Source: Acidobacteriota bacterium | GTDB taxonomy: Bacteria > Acidobacteriota > Blastocatellia > Pyrinomonadales > Pyrinomonadaceae | Assembly (NCBI GenBank): GCA_016700175.1 | Contig: CP065003.1 | Location: forward strand, 3,420,001-3,484,000 | DNA: 64,000 nucleotides | Direction: 5' to 3' | Shown here: piece by piece, positions 18,801 through 27,246 of the stretch | Numbering within the stretch: the stretch's first letter is position 1 | Layout of the letters: each line of letters begins with the position of its first letter | The notes under the pieces: model-generated | Database searches by the model: none | Seen by the model: the letters and a program-made list of their open reading frames with translations, nothing else | Told to the model about the DNA's origin: nothing | Program-made: the position numbers and the translations under genes

Positions 18801-19769
18801 GACATCTTCATCGTGTATCTTTCGGGCCACGGAACGTCGGTCAGCCTGAACCCGGACCCGTCGATGCCGGGAGGGGACACGTACCTGTACCTGACGCAGG
18901 AGGCGACGACGACGAGCAGGGACGTACTGGTCGTGAGCGGAGCGCGGCAGGCGATGACGCTCTCGAGCACAGAGATAAAGGAGCTGATGACGAAGAACCG
19001 GGCACTGAAGCAGATACTGATCCTGGACACCTGCGCGGCCGGGGCGGCGGTGGAGAGCCTTGTCGGGAGGCGGGACATGCCTTCGGACCAGATAAAGGCG
19101 CTTGAGAGGCTGAAGGACAACACGGGATCGTACGTGCTGATGGGAAGCGCGGCGGACCGTGTGAGCTACGAGGCGAGCAGGTACGGGCAGGGGCTTCTGA
19201 CATACTCGCTGCTGCAGGGGATGAAGGGGGCGAGGCTCAGGGACGGCGGATACGCATACGTGGGAGAGCTGTTCAGCTATGCCCAGGACACGGTGCCGCA
19301 GCTGGCGGCGAACATAGGCGGAGTGCAGAGGCCACTGATAATCGCGCCGGAGGCGGCGGGGAACTTCCCGATCGGGAGGTTCACCGAAGAAGAGTGGAAG
19401 CAGATCACTCTCTCCAGCCCGAAGCCTCAGATCCTGAGGCCGGTGCTGATCAACGAGAGCCTCCGGTTCGACAACCTCCGCCTCCAGCCGATGTTCGAGA
19501 AGGCACTGAGGGAAGCAAGCTATGTCTCCGCCCGAGGCGGCGAGGAGCCGAAGATCGTCTTCATCGACGCGGACGAGATGTCGCAGGCCGTTCGGCCAAG
19601 CGGAACATACGCCATTGAAAATGGAGGATTAACATTGCGGATAGTCCTCGTGCGCGGTAACCAGAGGTTGGGCGAGGAGATCCTTGTAAACGGAAAGGCG
19701 GACGATATCCCGGCTGTGATCCGGTCCGCGCTTGAGGCAATGATCCGGGCTTTAAGCGAGGATCTTTAG
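15840..19769 (+). CDS. exported WD40-caspase protein 1
   Basis: 1309 residues starting at GTG, with GGAG nine bases upstream. The signal peptide (RRLRHFLWLTILVIAASA) predicts export. Residues about 35-700 hold some 15 WD40-type repeats (for example VAFSADGRYVAASGG, IQFSPDGRSVAADRG, each ending in a WD-like pair), enough for two beta-propellers. A linker begins WAVTTPAGLFDASPGGREM (residue 725), followed by an Ig-like segment (GIGPVQVLVNSKEVV) and a caspase fold from residue 897 (DVYAIVGGVSDY). The catalytic dyad is intact: H997 in YLSGHGTS and C1065 in LDTCAAGA. A conserved C-terminal domain of about 150 residues follows. Peptidase family C14; the propellers are probably protein-sensing. First gene of a co-oriented five-gene row. 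Confidence 0.9.
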   Translation: MRRLRHFLWLTILVIAASAPGQRDDSGGLELIVQTGHPDGVSAIAFTHDSKFAASGDNNGTVKLWDLATRRELRVFKGHTRFLKEIVFSNDGKLLATVQAGDPLLILWEVETGRKRWETLLGSGTVTFSDGGKFLVNDYGIWDTGTGELPGFLGDRGPAEEADIGPIAISKDGRTLAIATEARGIRLFDLKTEKEIRTFEANVGATSSIAFSPDGSILVSAGEDRKAIFWNVAGGGRSGALVDLSAADHSMVFSPTGEFLAIGDIVLDVATRSAVISLADRTGPDRPVFSPDGSTLVSVDWQQSISIWDLDSGTERVTSLNTKNLSGISRPVFSPDGKFLIYRSALWNVSEGRLANFLGEKGDFDAVAFSGDGKALALARRVDLEPRKVASAELRSDIEIWDLGSERELAPFRGRAVAVGDVSFSPDGGILAAGDSGGALRLWDLNNVGESTFLNRDGDFVGDFVFPPDGSLLASHQMTGSGYSVKLWDLETGNTIREFEAGSGTGQIRFSSTGRFLSYGNSAWDLKTGSKVELGPLGKFDQVEFSFDETKIAVLEVRGDDLAQRTLKIRSVVSGVEIRMENPGESVSGPVAFSADGRYVAASGGGYPYLIVWDAGSGKVRSVIEDDYDRLQAWPAESIQFSPDGRSVAADRGENNPIGLWDTATGEAIGYDKLPAWVRFSGSFAVSRINGRMVRAESDGAGIDLRDADTDETLALIVAVETSDWAVTTPAGLFDASPGGREMLHYVVGLETVTLEQMKEVYYVPGLLQKIFRGEPLPKVGLFTSKDLYPEVAFEFDERSRRLSVKLRNRGGGIGPVQVLVNSKEVVEDARPEGFDPGAREASLTVSLEGAPFLAGQENRIEVVARNREGSLTNKGTPKGSRSSKVSGDGDALSAPDVYAIVGGVSDYTGDDLDLRFAAKDAEDFAKAVELGALRLTGDPGKVHIRLLTSGGRESRAGFAVPDAKAGGATKEEFRKAFDDFRGARPEDIFIVYLSGHGTSVSLNPDPSMPGGDTYLYLTQEATTTSRDVLVVSGARQAMTLSSTEIKELMTKNRALKQILILDTCAAGAAVESLVGRRDMPSDQIKALERLKDNTGSYVLMGSAADRVSYEASRYGQGLLTYSLLQGMKGARLRDGGYAYVGELFSYAQDTVPQLAANIGGVQRPLIIAPEAAGNFPIGRFTEEEWKQITLSSPKPQILRPVLINESLRFDNLRLQPMFEKALREASYVSARGGEEPKIVFIDADEMSQAVRPSGTYAIENGGLTLRIVLVRGNQRLGEEILVNGKADDIPAVIRSALEAMIRALSEDL
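18037..19588 (+). repeat. 1.55 kb duplicated linker-caspase module, copy 1
   Basis: Near-identical to 25446-26996 at a distance of about 7.4 kb. It covers the linker, Ig-like segment, caspase domain and most of the C-terminal domain. Differences I can see are few (around 18229-18240, 18546, 18570, 18627, 18690-18695 and 19500). The module uses many G-ending codons (GGG, AGG, ACG, GCG), visibly unlike the WD40 part upstream. Confidence 0.9.
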
Positions 19770-19938
19770 AGAAGCGGCCGGGAATTCAGTTGACGCACGA
19801 CAGCGGATGTCGTGAAGAGATCTGCGGGCAAGCGAATTAGATATGCCTGCCGGATGTAAGGTTTCGGGAAAGTCGCACACGTTGGAGTATGGGAAGCAAT
19901 TCCCGACTACACAAAACAATTAGAAAAGGAGAACTCTG

Positions 19939-20994
19939 ATGACAGATAGATTTGATCAAGTAGTTGAAACCGCAAAAATTAAAAAGTCACTTATTTTCTT
20001 TGTTCTTACTCTGCTTGTGCTGACGGCTGGAGCGACGATCGCAAATGCGAAAGGAAACAGGTATGGAGTTTTTGTCGCAATTGAAGATTACAAGTTCGCT
20101 CCGCTTCCCGGAACGGCCAAGGACGCGAGCATGTGGAAGAAGACGATGATCGATTACTTCGGCTTCAGCGAAGGCAATACAAAGCTGGTGCTCAATAAAG
20201 ACGCAACGAGAGCAGGCATCCTGAACTCGATCGCCGAGATGGCGAAAAAGGTGCAGCCCGGCGATCTGTTCGTTTTCACATATTCCGGACATGGAACGCT
20301 TTGGTTCGACCAGTACTCGCCTGTGAGGGACGAGGCAAGGAAGATCTCAGTGGATCTCTGGGCGGGAGAGACCGAGGATTCACATATCGTCTATCCGCTC
20401 GATTATTATGACGCCGCAATAGTGCCGATCGACGCGGATGACGAGGGTTCCGGAAGGCCCTGGGGCAACCTGATCCTCGATGACGAACTGTTCTTCGCAT
20501 TGGCCCCGATTGCCGAAAAGGGCGCGCGAGTGGTCTTCATATCCGACAGTTGCCATTCCGGAACGATCGCTAAGGGAGAGGTAAAAGCAAGCGAGTACAA
20601 AGCGCGCTTTGTGGATCCGGCAGACGTTCTCGGTAAGGATGCTTTGAAGAACCTCAAGGTGCCGGCGAACCAGAAGTCCGGCCGGCAGACCATCAAGAAC
20701 GGATTCTACCTGACCCTTTCGGCATCTAGCGACACGGAAGTTTCGTGGGGCGGGCCCGACGGCGGACTCTTCACATCGATGGTCACCGGATATATCGAAA
20801 GGAGTGCTCAGAGGGTGAAGGAAATGACGTACAGCGAGCTGCACGTGATCACGCAGGCCCTCGTCGTCAGGATAAGCGAGGAGCAGCTGCCCACGGTGCA
20901 GACCCCGCAGATCGATCTGTTCGCATTCGATGTATCCAGTGAAGACGACAGCTGGGCGGACAGGATCTACGGCGAGAAGATCTTCCAGCCCTGA
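19939..20994 (+). CDS. exported orthocaspase (C14 family), single domain
   Basis: 351 residues. A hydrophobic leader at about 16-38 ends TIANAKG. The caspase fold begins GVFVAIEDYKFAPLPGT and contains H118 in FTYSGHGT and C205 in SDSCHSGT, the dyad of orthocaspases and type I metacaspases, which cut after Arg or Lys. Asp residues around IVPIDADDE could bind calcium, as in metacaspases. No WD40 repeats. AAGGAGAA precedes the ATG at a good distance. It lies 169 bases after caspase 1 and ahead of a possible terminator. Confidence 0.88.
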   Translation: MTDRFDQVVETAKIKKSLIFFVLTLLVLTAGATIANAKGNRYGVFVAIEDYKFAPLPGTAKDASMWKKTMIDYFGFSEGNTKLVLNKDATRAGILNSIAEMAKKVQPGDLFVFTYSGHGTLWFDQYSPVRDEARKISVDLWAGETEDSHIVYPLDYYDAAIVPIDADDEGSGRPWGNLILDDELFFALAPIAEKGARVVFISDSCHSGTIAKGEVKASEYKARFVDPADVLGKDALKNLKVPANQKSGRQTIKNGFYLTLSASSDTEVSWGGPDGGLFTSMVTGYIERSAQRVKEMTYSELHVITQALVVRISEEQLPTVQTPQIDLFAFDVSSEDDSWADRIYGEKIFQP

Positions 20995-21018
20995 AGGCAC
21001 TGGACAGTTGACGAATCT

Positions 21019-21061
21019 GGCGGCGTATCGGTGCTCACTGGGCAGCCGCGCCGCCTTTTTT
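21019..21061 (+). terminator. possible intrinsic terminator after the single-domain caspase
   Basis: Stem GGCGGCG (21019-21025) with CGCCGCC (21049-21055), a 23-base loop, then six T (21056-21061). The long loop weakens the call. If active, it would separate or attenuate transcription between the second and third caspase genes. Confidence 0.5.
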
Positions 21062-21119
21062 CGGTTTGAAGACGCAGCATTTGAATGTGCCCACGGCGAC
21101 GCTGCGAGAGTAGGTTGTA

Positions 21120-23513
21120 ATGAAGAGATCGATCCTTTCAGTTTTGATCCTGGCAATTTCGCTTTGTCAGCTGTGCGTCGAGATCGGCGCGCCGTACAAG
21201 GCGGAGGCCGCGAATCAGAGGAAGGCCGTCAAGCGGGCGCTGCTGATCGGGATCAGCGAGTACAACACGAGTCCGACGAACAAGAGTTTCAAGGGACTGC
21301 CTTCGGTCAAGAACGACATTCGGGCGATGGAGATCCTGCTCGGATCTCCCGCGTACGATTTCAAGGTCCGGAAAGTGGTGGATTCGGATGCGACGCGCGC
21401 CGGGATCCTGAGGGCCATCCGCGAGCACCTGATCGAGTCGGCCTCAAAAGGCGATGTTTCTCTTCTATATTTCTCAGGTCACGGATCGCAGGTGCAGAAC
21501 TCATTGGGGGGTGAAGGTGACGGGAAGGACGAAACGCTTGTTCCTTACGATGTGGTACGCCCCGTCAAGAAGCGTGACGACCTGCGCGACATCAGGGACA
21601 AGGAGCTGAACGAACTGATCAATGAAGCGGCCGAAAAGGGGGTCCGCTTCACGGCGATCATCGATTCGTGCCATAGCGGTTCGATCGCCAAGGGCGAGGA
21701 CGATGTCAGACAGCTCGAACCGGCTGAATTTGATATCAAGGAAGAACCGAAGCCGTCCCAGCTTGTGAGTCCTTCTGAGAACGGATCTTTGATCTATTCA
21801 GCCGCACGGGAGTTTCAGCGCGCGTCCTCGGCGCCGTACGGATCCCACGAGGTCTTCCGGAAGCTCGGTTTTAACGAAACGGACACGATAGGGAATTTCA
21901 CCGCACACCTCCTGATGGTGCTCTATGAGAATCCCTCGTACGCGGTTTCTGCCGAGACCTTGTTCCGAAGGGTCGAGGGCCGGATGAGGGCGAAGGGAAT
22001 TCGCCAGCGTCCAGAGATCGAGGGCGGAAGGGAACGCAGAAGCAAGACTCTATTCGGGCTCGAACCCGCAGTCAAACAATCTCTCCTGCCGATCGAGAAA
22101 GGTGACGACGGCCACTACTATCTGCTCGGCGGCCTGTCGAACGGTCTTTCGGCCGGCAATGATCTCGTGCGGGATCCGAAGTCGGACAAAGGTAACGAAG
22201 ACGAGTATGTCAGGATACGCCTGACGAAAGTGGAGCTCACCAAGAGCCGGTTCGATGTGATCTCCGGACATACTCTTGCGGACCTCAGCGAAGGCGACCT
22301 GTTCAGGCAGGAGACCTGGGGAATGGAGACCGGTCCTATCATCTCTGTGTGGCCTCCTCCGTCCGACTTCACCGGCGCACAATTAATGGAAATGGCGCGA
22401 GAGGTTCGGTCATTTGCTTCGAACAAACGCCTGCGCATCGCGGATTCCCCGCTCGGCGACGACTACACCCATCTTCTCAGCTATGAACGCGAAAGCCCGG
22501 CTTCCGTCTGGACCCTGACCTTCCCTTCGGGCGAAAAGAAGCGCATCGGGAAGGTCCTGACCGCGGCGACTTTGGAAGAGCGCCTCTCAGGATCCGACTT
22601 TGAAAAGAACGATGCGCTTTTCATCGCATTCCCTCCGCCGAAGGAGTTTGAAAAGACCCTCGGATTCTCCGACGCCGATCCGCGCGGCGCAATAGCCAGG
22701 TCGGCGACCCGGGCCGGCTCGACCTATCTGCTTGTAGGAAGATCGCGAACCGCAGGAGAGAAAACGCTTCTGGAGTATTCCTGGATCCTCAGGTCGGCGT
22801 TCGATGAGCACGATCCGCGAAGAACACCGGATCCGGACGGCATAGTCTCTGCGCTTCCCGAATCAACGGACTGGGTGGACTTCGAAGAAGGTGAAGATGC
22901 CGTTCAGCGCCTTCTCACATTTGCTGGAAGAGTGGCAAGAATAAGCGGCTGGCTCGGCCTTCAGCCGCCGCCGGGAGCGGAGGCGAGGTTCCCTTACCGG
23001 CTCGAGATCCGGAGCAAGGAAGGCCGCCCGCTTGGGGACTCCGAGCCTCTTTACGAAGGGAATGAGTACAGGGTTTTTCTCGTTGCGGACAAGGAGTTTC
23101 TTGAGGCGAATCTGGGCAGGTATGAATTGACCTTTTTCGCCTACCTTGTCGCGATCGACAAGAACGGTGAAGCGGGGCTGCTCCACCAGCGGGGCTCCGA
23201 GGTTCGGATCGCGATCGATCCGCTTGATCCTCAGGCGGAGATCGAACCGTCGACAACCTGGCATTTCGAGATCGGCCCTCCGGTGGGAACAGAGAACTAT
23301 GTTCTCCTTGTGACGACCTCGCCGCTTCCGGACAAATCGATCCTCTTCTCGGAAGGAGTTCGGACGGACGGCGGCAAATTCGTAGGCGATCCTCTTTCGC
23401 AGCTGCTCAACCGTATTGGCGATCCCGTCGGTTCGAAGCTCGCCAGGGGGGAGCTCTCTACACCTGAGAACTGGTACGTTCAGACGGTTACAAGGGTGAG
23501 CAAGGAGAAATGA
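21120..23513 (+). CDS. exported caspase-family protein with DUF4384-like C terminus
   Basis: 797 residues. Signal peptide to about residue 35 (ending YKAEAA), then a caspase fold (RALLIGISEYN) with H121 in YFSGHGSQ and C184 in IDSCHSGS. After about residue 300 comes a long region without WD40 repeats. Its last 170 residues (RLEIRSKEGRPLG, LYEGNEYRVFLVADKEF) resemble the DUF4384 domain often attached to bacterial caspases and kinases. Both active-site residues are present, so it should be an active Arg/Lys-type peptidase outside the cytoplasm. It ends 62 bases before the next caspase gene. Confidence 0.87.
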   Translation: MKRSILSVLILAISLCQLCVEIGAPYKAEAANQRKAVKRALLIGISEYNTSPTNKSFKGLPSVKNDIRAMEILLGSPAYDFKVRKVVDSDATRAGILRAIREHLIESASKGDVSLLYFSGHGSQVQNSLGGEGDGKDETLVPYDVVRPVKKRDDLRDIRDKELNELINEAAEKGVRFTAIIDSCHSGSIAKGEDDVRQLEPAEFDIKEEPKPSQLVSPSENGSLIYSAAREFQRASSAPYGSHEVFRKLGFNETDTIGNFTAHLLMVLYENPSYAVSAETLFRRVEGRMRAKGIRQRPEIEGGRERRSKTLFGLEPAVKQSLLPIEKGDDGHYYLLGGLSNGLSAGNDLVRDPKSDKGNEDEYVRIRLTKVELTKSRFDVISGHTLADLSEGDLFRQETWGMETGPIISVWPPPSDFTGAQLMEMAREVRSFASNKRLRIADSPLGDDYTHLLSYERESPASVWTLTFPSGEKKRIGKVLTAATLEERLSGSDFEKNDALFIAFPPPKEFEKTLGFSDADPRGAIARSATRAGSTYLLVGRSRTAGEKTLLEYSWILRSAFDEHDPRRTPDPDGIVSALPESTDWVDFEEGEDAVQRLLTFAGRVARISGWLGLQPPPGAEARFPYRLEIRSKEGRPLGDSEPLYEGNEYRVFLVADKEFLEANLGRYELTFFAYLVAIDKNGEAGLLHQRGSEVRIAIDPLDPQAEIEPSTTWHFEIGPPVGTENYVLLVTTSPLPDKSILFSEGVRTDGGKFVGDPLSQLLNRIGDPVGSKLARGELSTPENWYVQTVTRVSKEK

Positions 23514-23575
23514 TCGTGCGACGGTTCGCCCTTGCGGATAGGGAGCCCGCTGCAATCTGAGGATCCCGAGAGACG

Positions 23576-26500
23576 ATGAGAGATCTGATCCATACATTGA
23601 TAAGCACCACGATCGCGCTAAGCCTGTTGGCACTGTTCGGTGCGGCGGACCTGTCCCGGACCGCGTCGGCCCAGGACGGGGCGATCCCCGCGCAGCTGGT
23701 GGTACAAACCGGCCATAACGGATACGTCAATTCTGTTGCCTACTCTCCGTCCGGAAAAACGATCGCCTCGGGCAGTCGCGACGGTACGATCAAGCTTTGG
23801 TCTCCGGAAACTGGTCTGGAACTTCTGACGATCAAGGTGGGTACGGGGTATCCCAATGCGATCAGATTTTCACGGGACGGCAAGATGATCGCGGCGGGGG
23901 GTTCGACCGGAGAGCTTGGTCTTTGGGATGCCTCAAACGGCGCAGCAATTCTCAGGTTGAAAGCGGATGACGAATGGATCAAATCTGTCGGGTTTTCTCC
24001 TGACGGCAGGTTCCTGTTTTCTTCCAGCAGCGGTGGAAAGATCTTTGTATGGGAAACTGCAACAGGAAAGCGTGTCGGTGAATTAGCCGGTCACTCCAGA
24101 AGTGTCTCGTCATTGGCGATTTCCCCGGACGGAAGCCGCCTTGTTTCGGGAGGCGAGACAGGCGAGGTCTTTTTATGGAGTCTTGCCGACGGCACGCTCG
24201 AAAGGACGCTGGAATGTCAGAAGTACGGGGTGAGAGCCGTCGCCTTTTCCCCCGACGGGCGCCTTGTCTCCTGTGGCGGAGCCGGCGACGGAATAGACAT
24301 AAGGATCTGGGACGCTGAAGAAGGAACTTTGAATGGCGAATTTCCAGGCCACGGCATGCCCGTCAGGGCACTGGAGTTCTCGCCCAGTGGAAGATCGCTC
24401 GCGTCATCGGGAGGAGATTCCGTCAAATTGTGGGATTTGGACGCGATGCGGGAGTCCAGGACTTTTGAAGGGCATGACAATTATGCAGACACCGTGGCCT
24501 TTTCTCCGGATGGAGGCCAACTCGTATCCGGCAGCTGGGACAAGACAGTTCGAATTTGGGATGTTCGAACCGGAACCTTGAAGAGAGTGCTAAGCGGGCT
24601 TGTGAACCAGGTGCTCTCATACGCGATCGCTCCCAACGGAAAGTATTTGGCGGTCGGCGGAGAAACCGGTTTGACGGTCCGTGACCAGACCATATCCCAC
24701 AATACAAGGCAGCTTGCCGGACACCTTCGGCCCGTGATCGCATTGGCTTTCTCACCGGATTCGGAGGTTCTGGCATCAGGGAGTCAGGACGGTTCGATCG
24801 GGATTTGGGACATTGGCACAGGAAGCTTCAGGCACCGCCTTACAGGCCACACCGACTGGGTAACATCTGTTGCGTATTCTGAGGAAGGGAAGCGCCTTGT
24901 TTCCGCAGACAAGGATGGGAACGTCAAAGTATGGGACCTCGAATCTCAAACAGTAGCCAGTGAATTCGTACATCGCAAGTACAGTGCTGTTTCGGTGGTA
25001 TTTTCGCCTGACGGGAATAAGGTGGCATCGGGCGGGCAAGATGGCGTCATTAAGATATGGGATCTCGGGTCCGGCAACGAGCTCAGTTCTTTCGAGATCA
25101 CCGATGGAGAGTTGGGGTTTGTGTTCACAGTTCGCTTTTCACCTGACGAGAGCAGGCTTGTAACCGAATCGGCTGACCGGAAGGTAAGGATCTGGAATAC
25201 GGGATCGGGCGAAATGACCGAAGTCCTCGACATCGATGAGGATAAGACGGTCAACACAGTAATTCAGATCTGCCCGCGATTCTTCGAGTTTACAAAGTTG
25301 AAGATGATCGATCCCGTGACTCGTCTGACCTACTCTCCGGGAGTAAATGGCAGGCTGGATTTGCGCCGGCCGGGAGAGAATGGCTACCTTGCAAGCCTCC
25401 TTCTGTTCTTAGGTAACGAATGGGCTGTGACCACGACTGGTGGGCTGTTCGACGCCTCGCCGGGAGGGCGGGAGATGCTGCATTACGTCGTGGGACTGGA
25501 GACGGTCACACTGGAGCAGATGAAGGAGGTTTATTACGTACCGGGGCTGCTTCAGAAGATCTTCAGGGGCGAGCCTCTGCCGAAGGTCGGGCTGTTCACC
25601 TCGAAGGACCTCTATCCGGAGGTCGCATTCGAGTTTGAAGAGGAGAGCAGGCGGCTGTCTGTGAAGCTGAGGAACCGCGGAGGCGGGATCGGGCCTGTGC
25701 AGGTGCTTGTGAACTCGAAGGAGGTTGTGGAGGACGCCCGTCCTGAGGGCTTCGATCCCGGGGCGAGGGAGGCTTCGTTGACGGTGAGCCTCGAAGGGGC
25801 TCCGTTCCTTGCCGGGCAGGAGAACCGGATAGAGGTGGTGGCCCGCAACCGTGAGGGGTCGCTGACGAACAAGGGTACTCCGAAGGGATCGAGATCGAGC
25901 AAGGTGTCAGGGGACGGGGACGCCCTTTCGGCGCCGGACGTGTACGCGATAGTAGGGGGAGTGTCGGACTACACGGGGGACGATCTGGACCTGAGGTTCG
26001 CGGCTAAGGACGCGGAGGACTTTGCGAAGGCGGTGGAGCTGGGGGCATTGAGGCTGACCGGCGATCCCGGGAAAGTGCATATCAGGCTGCTGACGAGCGG
26101 GGGCGGGAGTCGCGGGCCGGGTTCGCGGTCCCGGACGCGAAGGCGGGCGGCGCTACGAAGGAGGAGTTCCGGAAGGCGTTCGATGACTTCCGTGGAGCGA
26201 GGCCGGAGGACATCTTCATCGTGTATCTTTCGGGCCACGGAACGTCGGTCAGCCTGAACCCGGACCCGTCGATGCCGGGAGGGGACACGTACCTGTACCT
26301 GACGCAGGAGGCGACGACGACGAGCAGGGACGTACTGGTCGTGAGCGGAGCGCGGCAGGCGATGACGCTCTCGAGCACAGAGATAAAGGAGCTGATGACG
26401 AAGAACCGGGCACTGAAGCAGATACTGATCCTGGACACCTGCGCGGCCGGGGCGGCGGTGGAGAGCCTTGTCGGGAGGCGGGACATGCCTTCGGACCAGA

Positions 26501-27177
26501 TAAAGGCGCTTGAGAGGCTGAAGGACAACACGGGATCGTACGTGCTGATGGGAAGCGCGGCGGACCGTGTGAGCTACGAGGCGAGCAGGTACGGGCAGGG
26601 GCTTCTGACATACTCGCTGCTGCAGGGGATGAAGGGGGCGAGGCTCAGGGACGGCGGATACGCATACGTGGGAGAGCTGTTCAGCTATGCCCAGGACACG
26701 GTGCCGCAGCTGGCGGCGAACATAGGCGGAGTGCAGAGGCCACTGATAATCGCGCCGGAGGCGGCGGGGAACTTCCCGATCGGGAGGTTCACCGAAGAAG
26801 AGTGGAAGCAGATCACTCTCTCCAGCCCGAAGCCTCAGATCCTGAGGCCGGTGCTGATCAACGAGAGCCTCCGGTTCGACAACCTCCGCCTCCAGCCGAT
26901 GTTCGAGAAAGCATTGAGGGAAGCAAGCTATGTCTCCGCCCGAGGCGGCGAGGAGCCGAAGATCGTCTTCATCGACGCGGACGAGATGTCGCAGGCGGTC
27001 CGGCCGAGCGGTTCGTACCGGGTGTTGAACGGCGTGCTGACGGTCAGCCTGGTTCTTGTACGGGACAATCAGCTTGTCGGTGAGGAGATCGTCATCGACG
27101 GTGAGGCTTCGGATCCGGAGCGGCTTGTACGATCGCTCGTCGAGAAGATCCAGGAAGCGTCGATGACGTTCAAATAG
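23576..27177 (+). pseudogene. exported WD40-caspase protein 2, split by a one-base deletion in a G-run
   Basis: From ATG 23576 the frame encodes a signal peptide (ending TASAQDG), about 12 well-conserved WD40 repeats (residues 40-560, for example VAFSPDGGQLVSGSWD), the WAVTTTGGLFDASPGG linker at residue 616 and the start of the caspase fold. At 26099-26103 there are five G where copy 1 has six (18690-18695), and the frame runs into a stop at 26257. The rest, including the histidine at 26236 and the DTCAAGA cysteine, is in another frame ending at 27177. Restored, the protein would have 1200 residues. It may be a true pseudogene, a phase-variable gene or an assembly error. Confidence 0.85.
25446..26996 (+). 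repeat. 1.55 kb duplicated linker-caspase module, copy 2
   Basis: Second copy of the module at 18037-19588, one base shorter because of the G-run deletion at 26099-26103. Homology stops abruptly on both sides: upstream within the linker codons, downstream at GCAGGC, where the final 60 codons of the two genes differ. Confidence 0.9.
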
Positions 27178-27246
27178 AAGGGGACATCCAGAGTTATCAA
27201 AGGAAGAGGCGAACAATGGAAACAAGGACGGTTCACAAGGGCTGCC

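Noticed and set aside
26090..26260. Programmed ribosomal frameshift in WD40-caspase 2
   Set aside because: There is no slippery heptamer with a downstream pseudoknot that I can see, and the intact paralogue simply has one more G, so a deletion is the simpler reading.
25969..27225. 418-codon open frame antisense to WD40-caspase 2
   Set aside because: It is the mirror of a GC-rich coding strand; the same frame is partly open opposite the first copy, has no ribosome site and encodes Arg/Pro-rich sequence with no motif.
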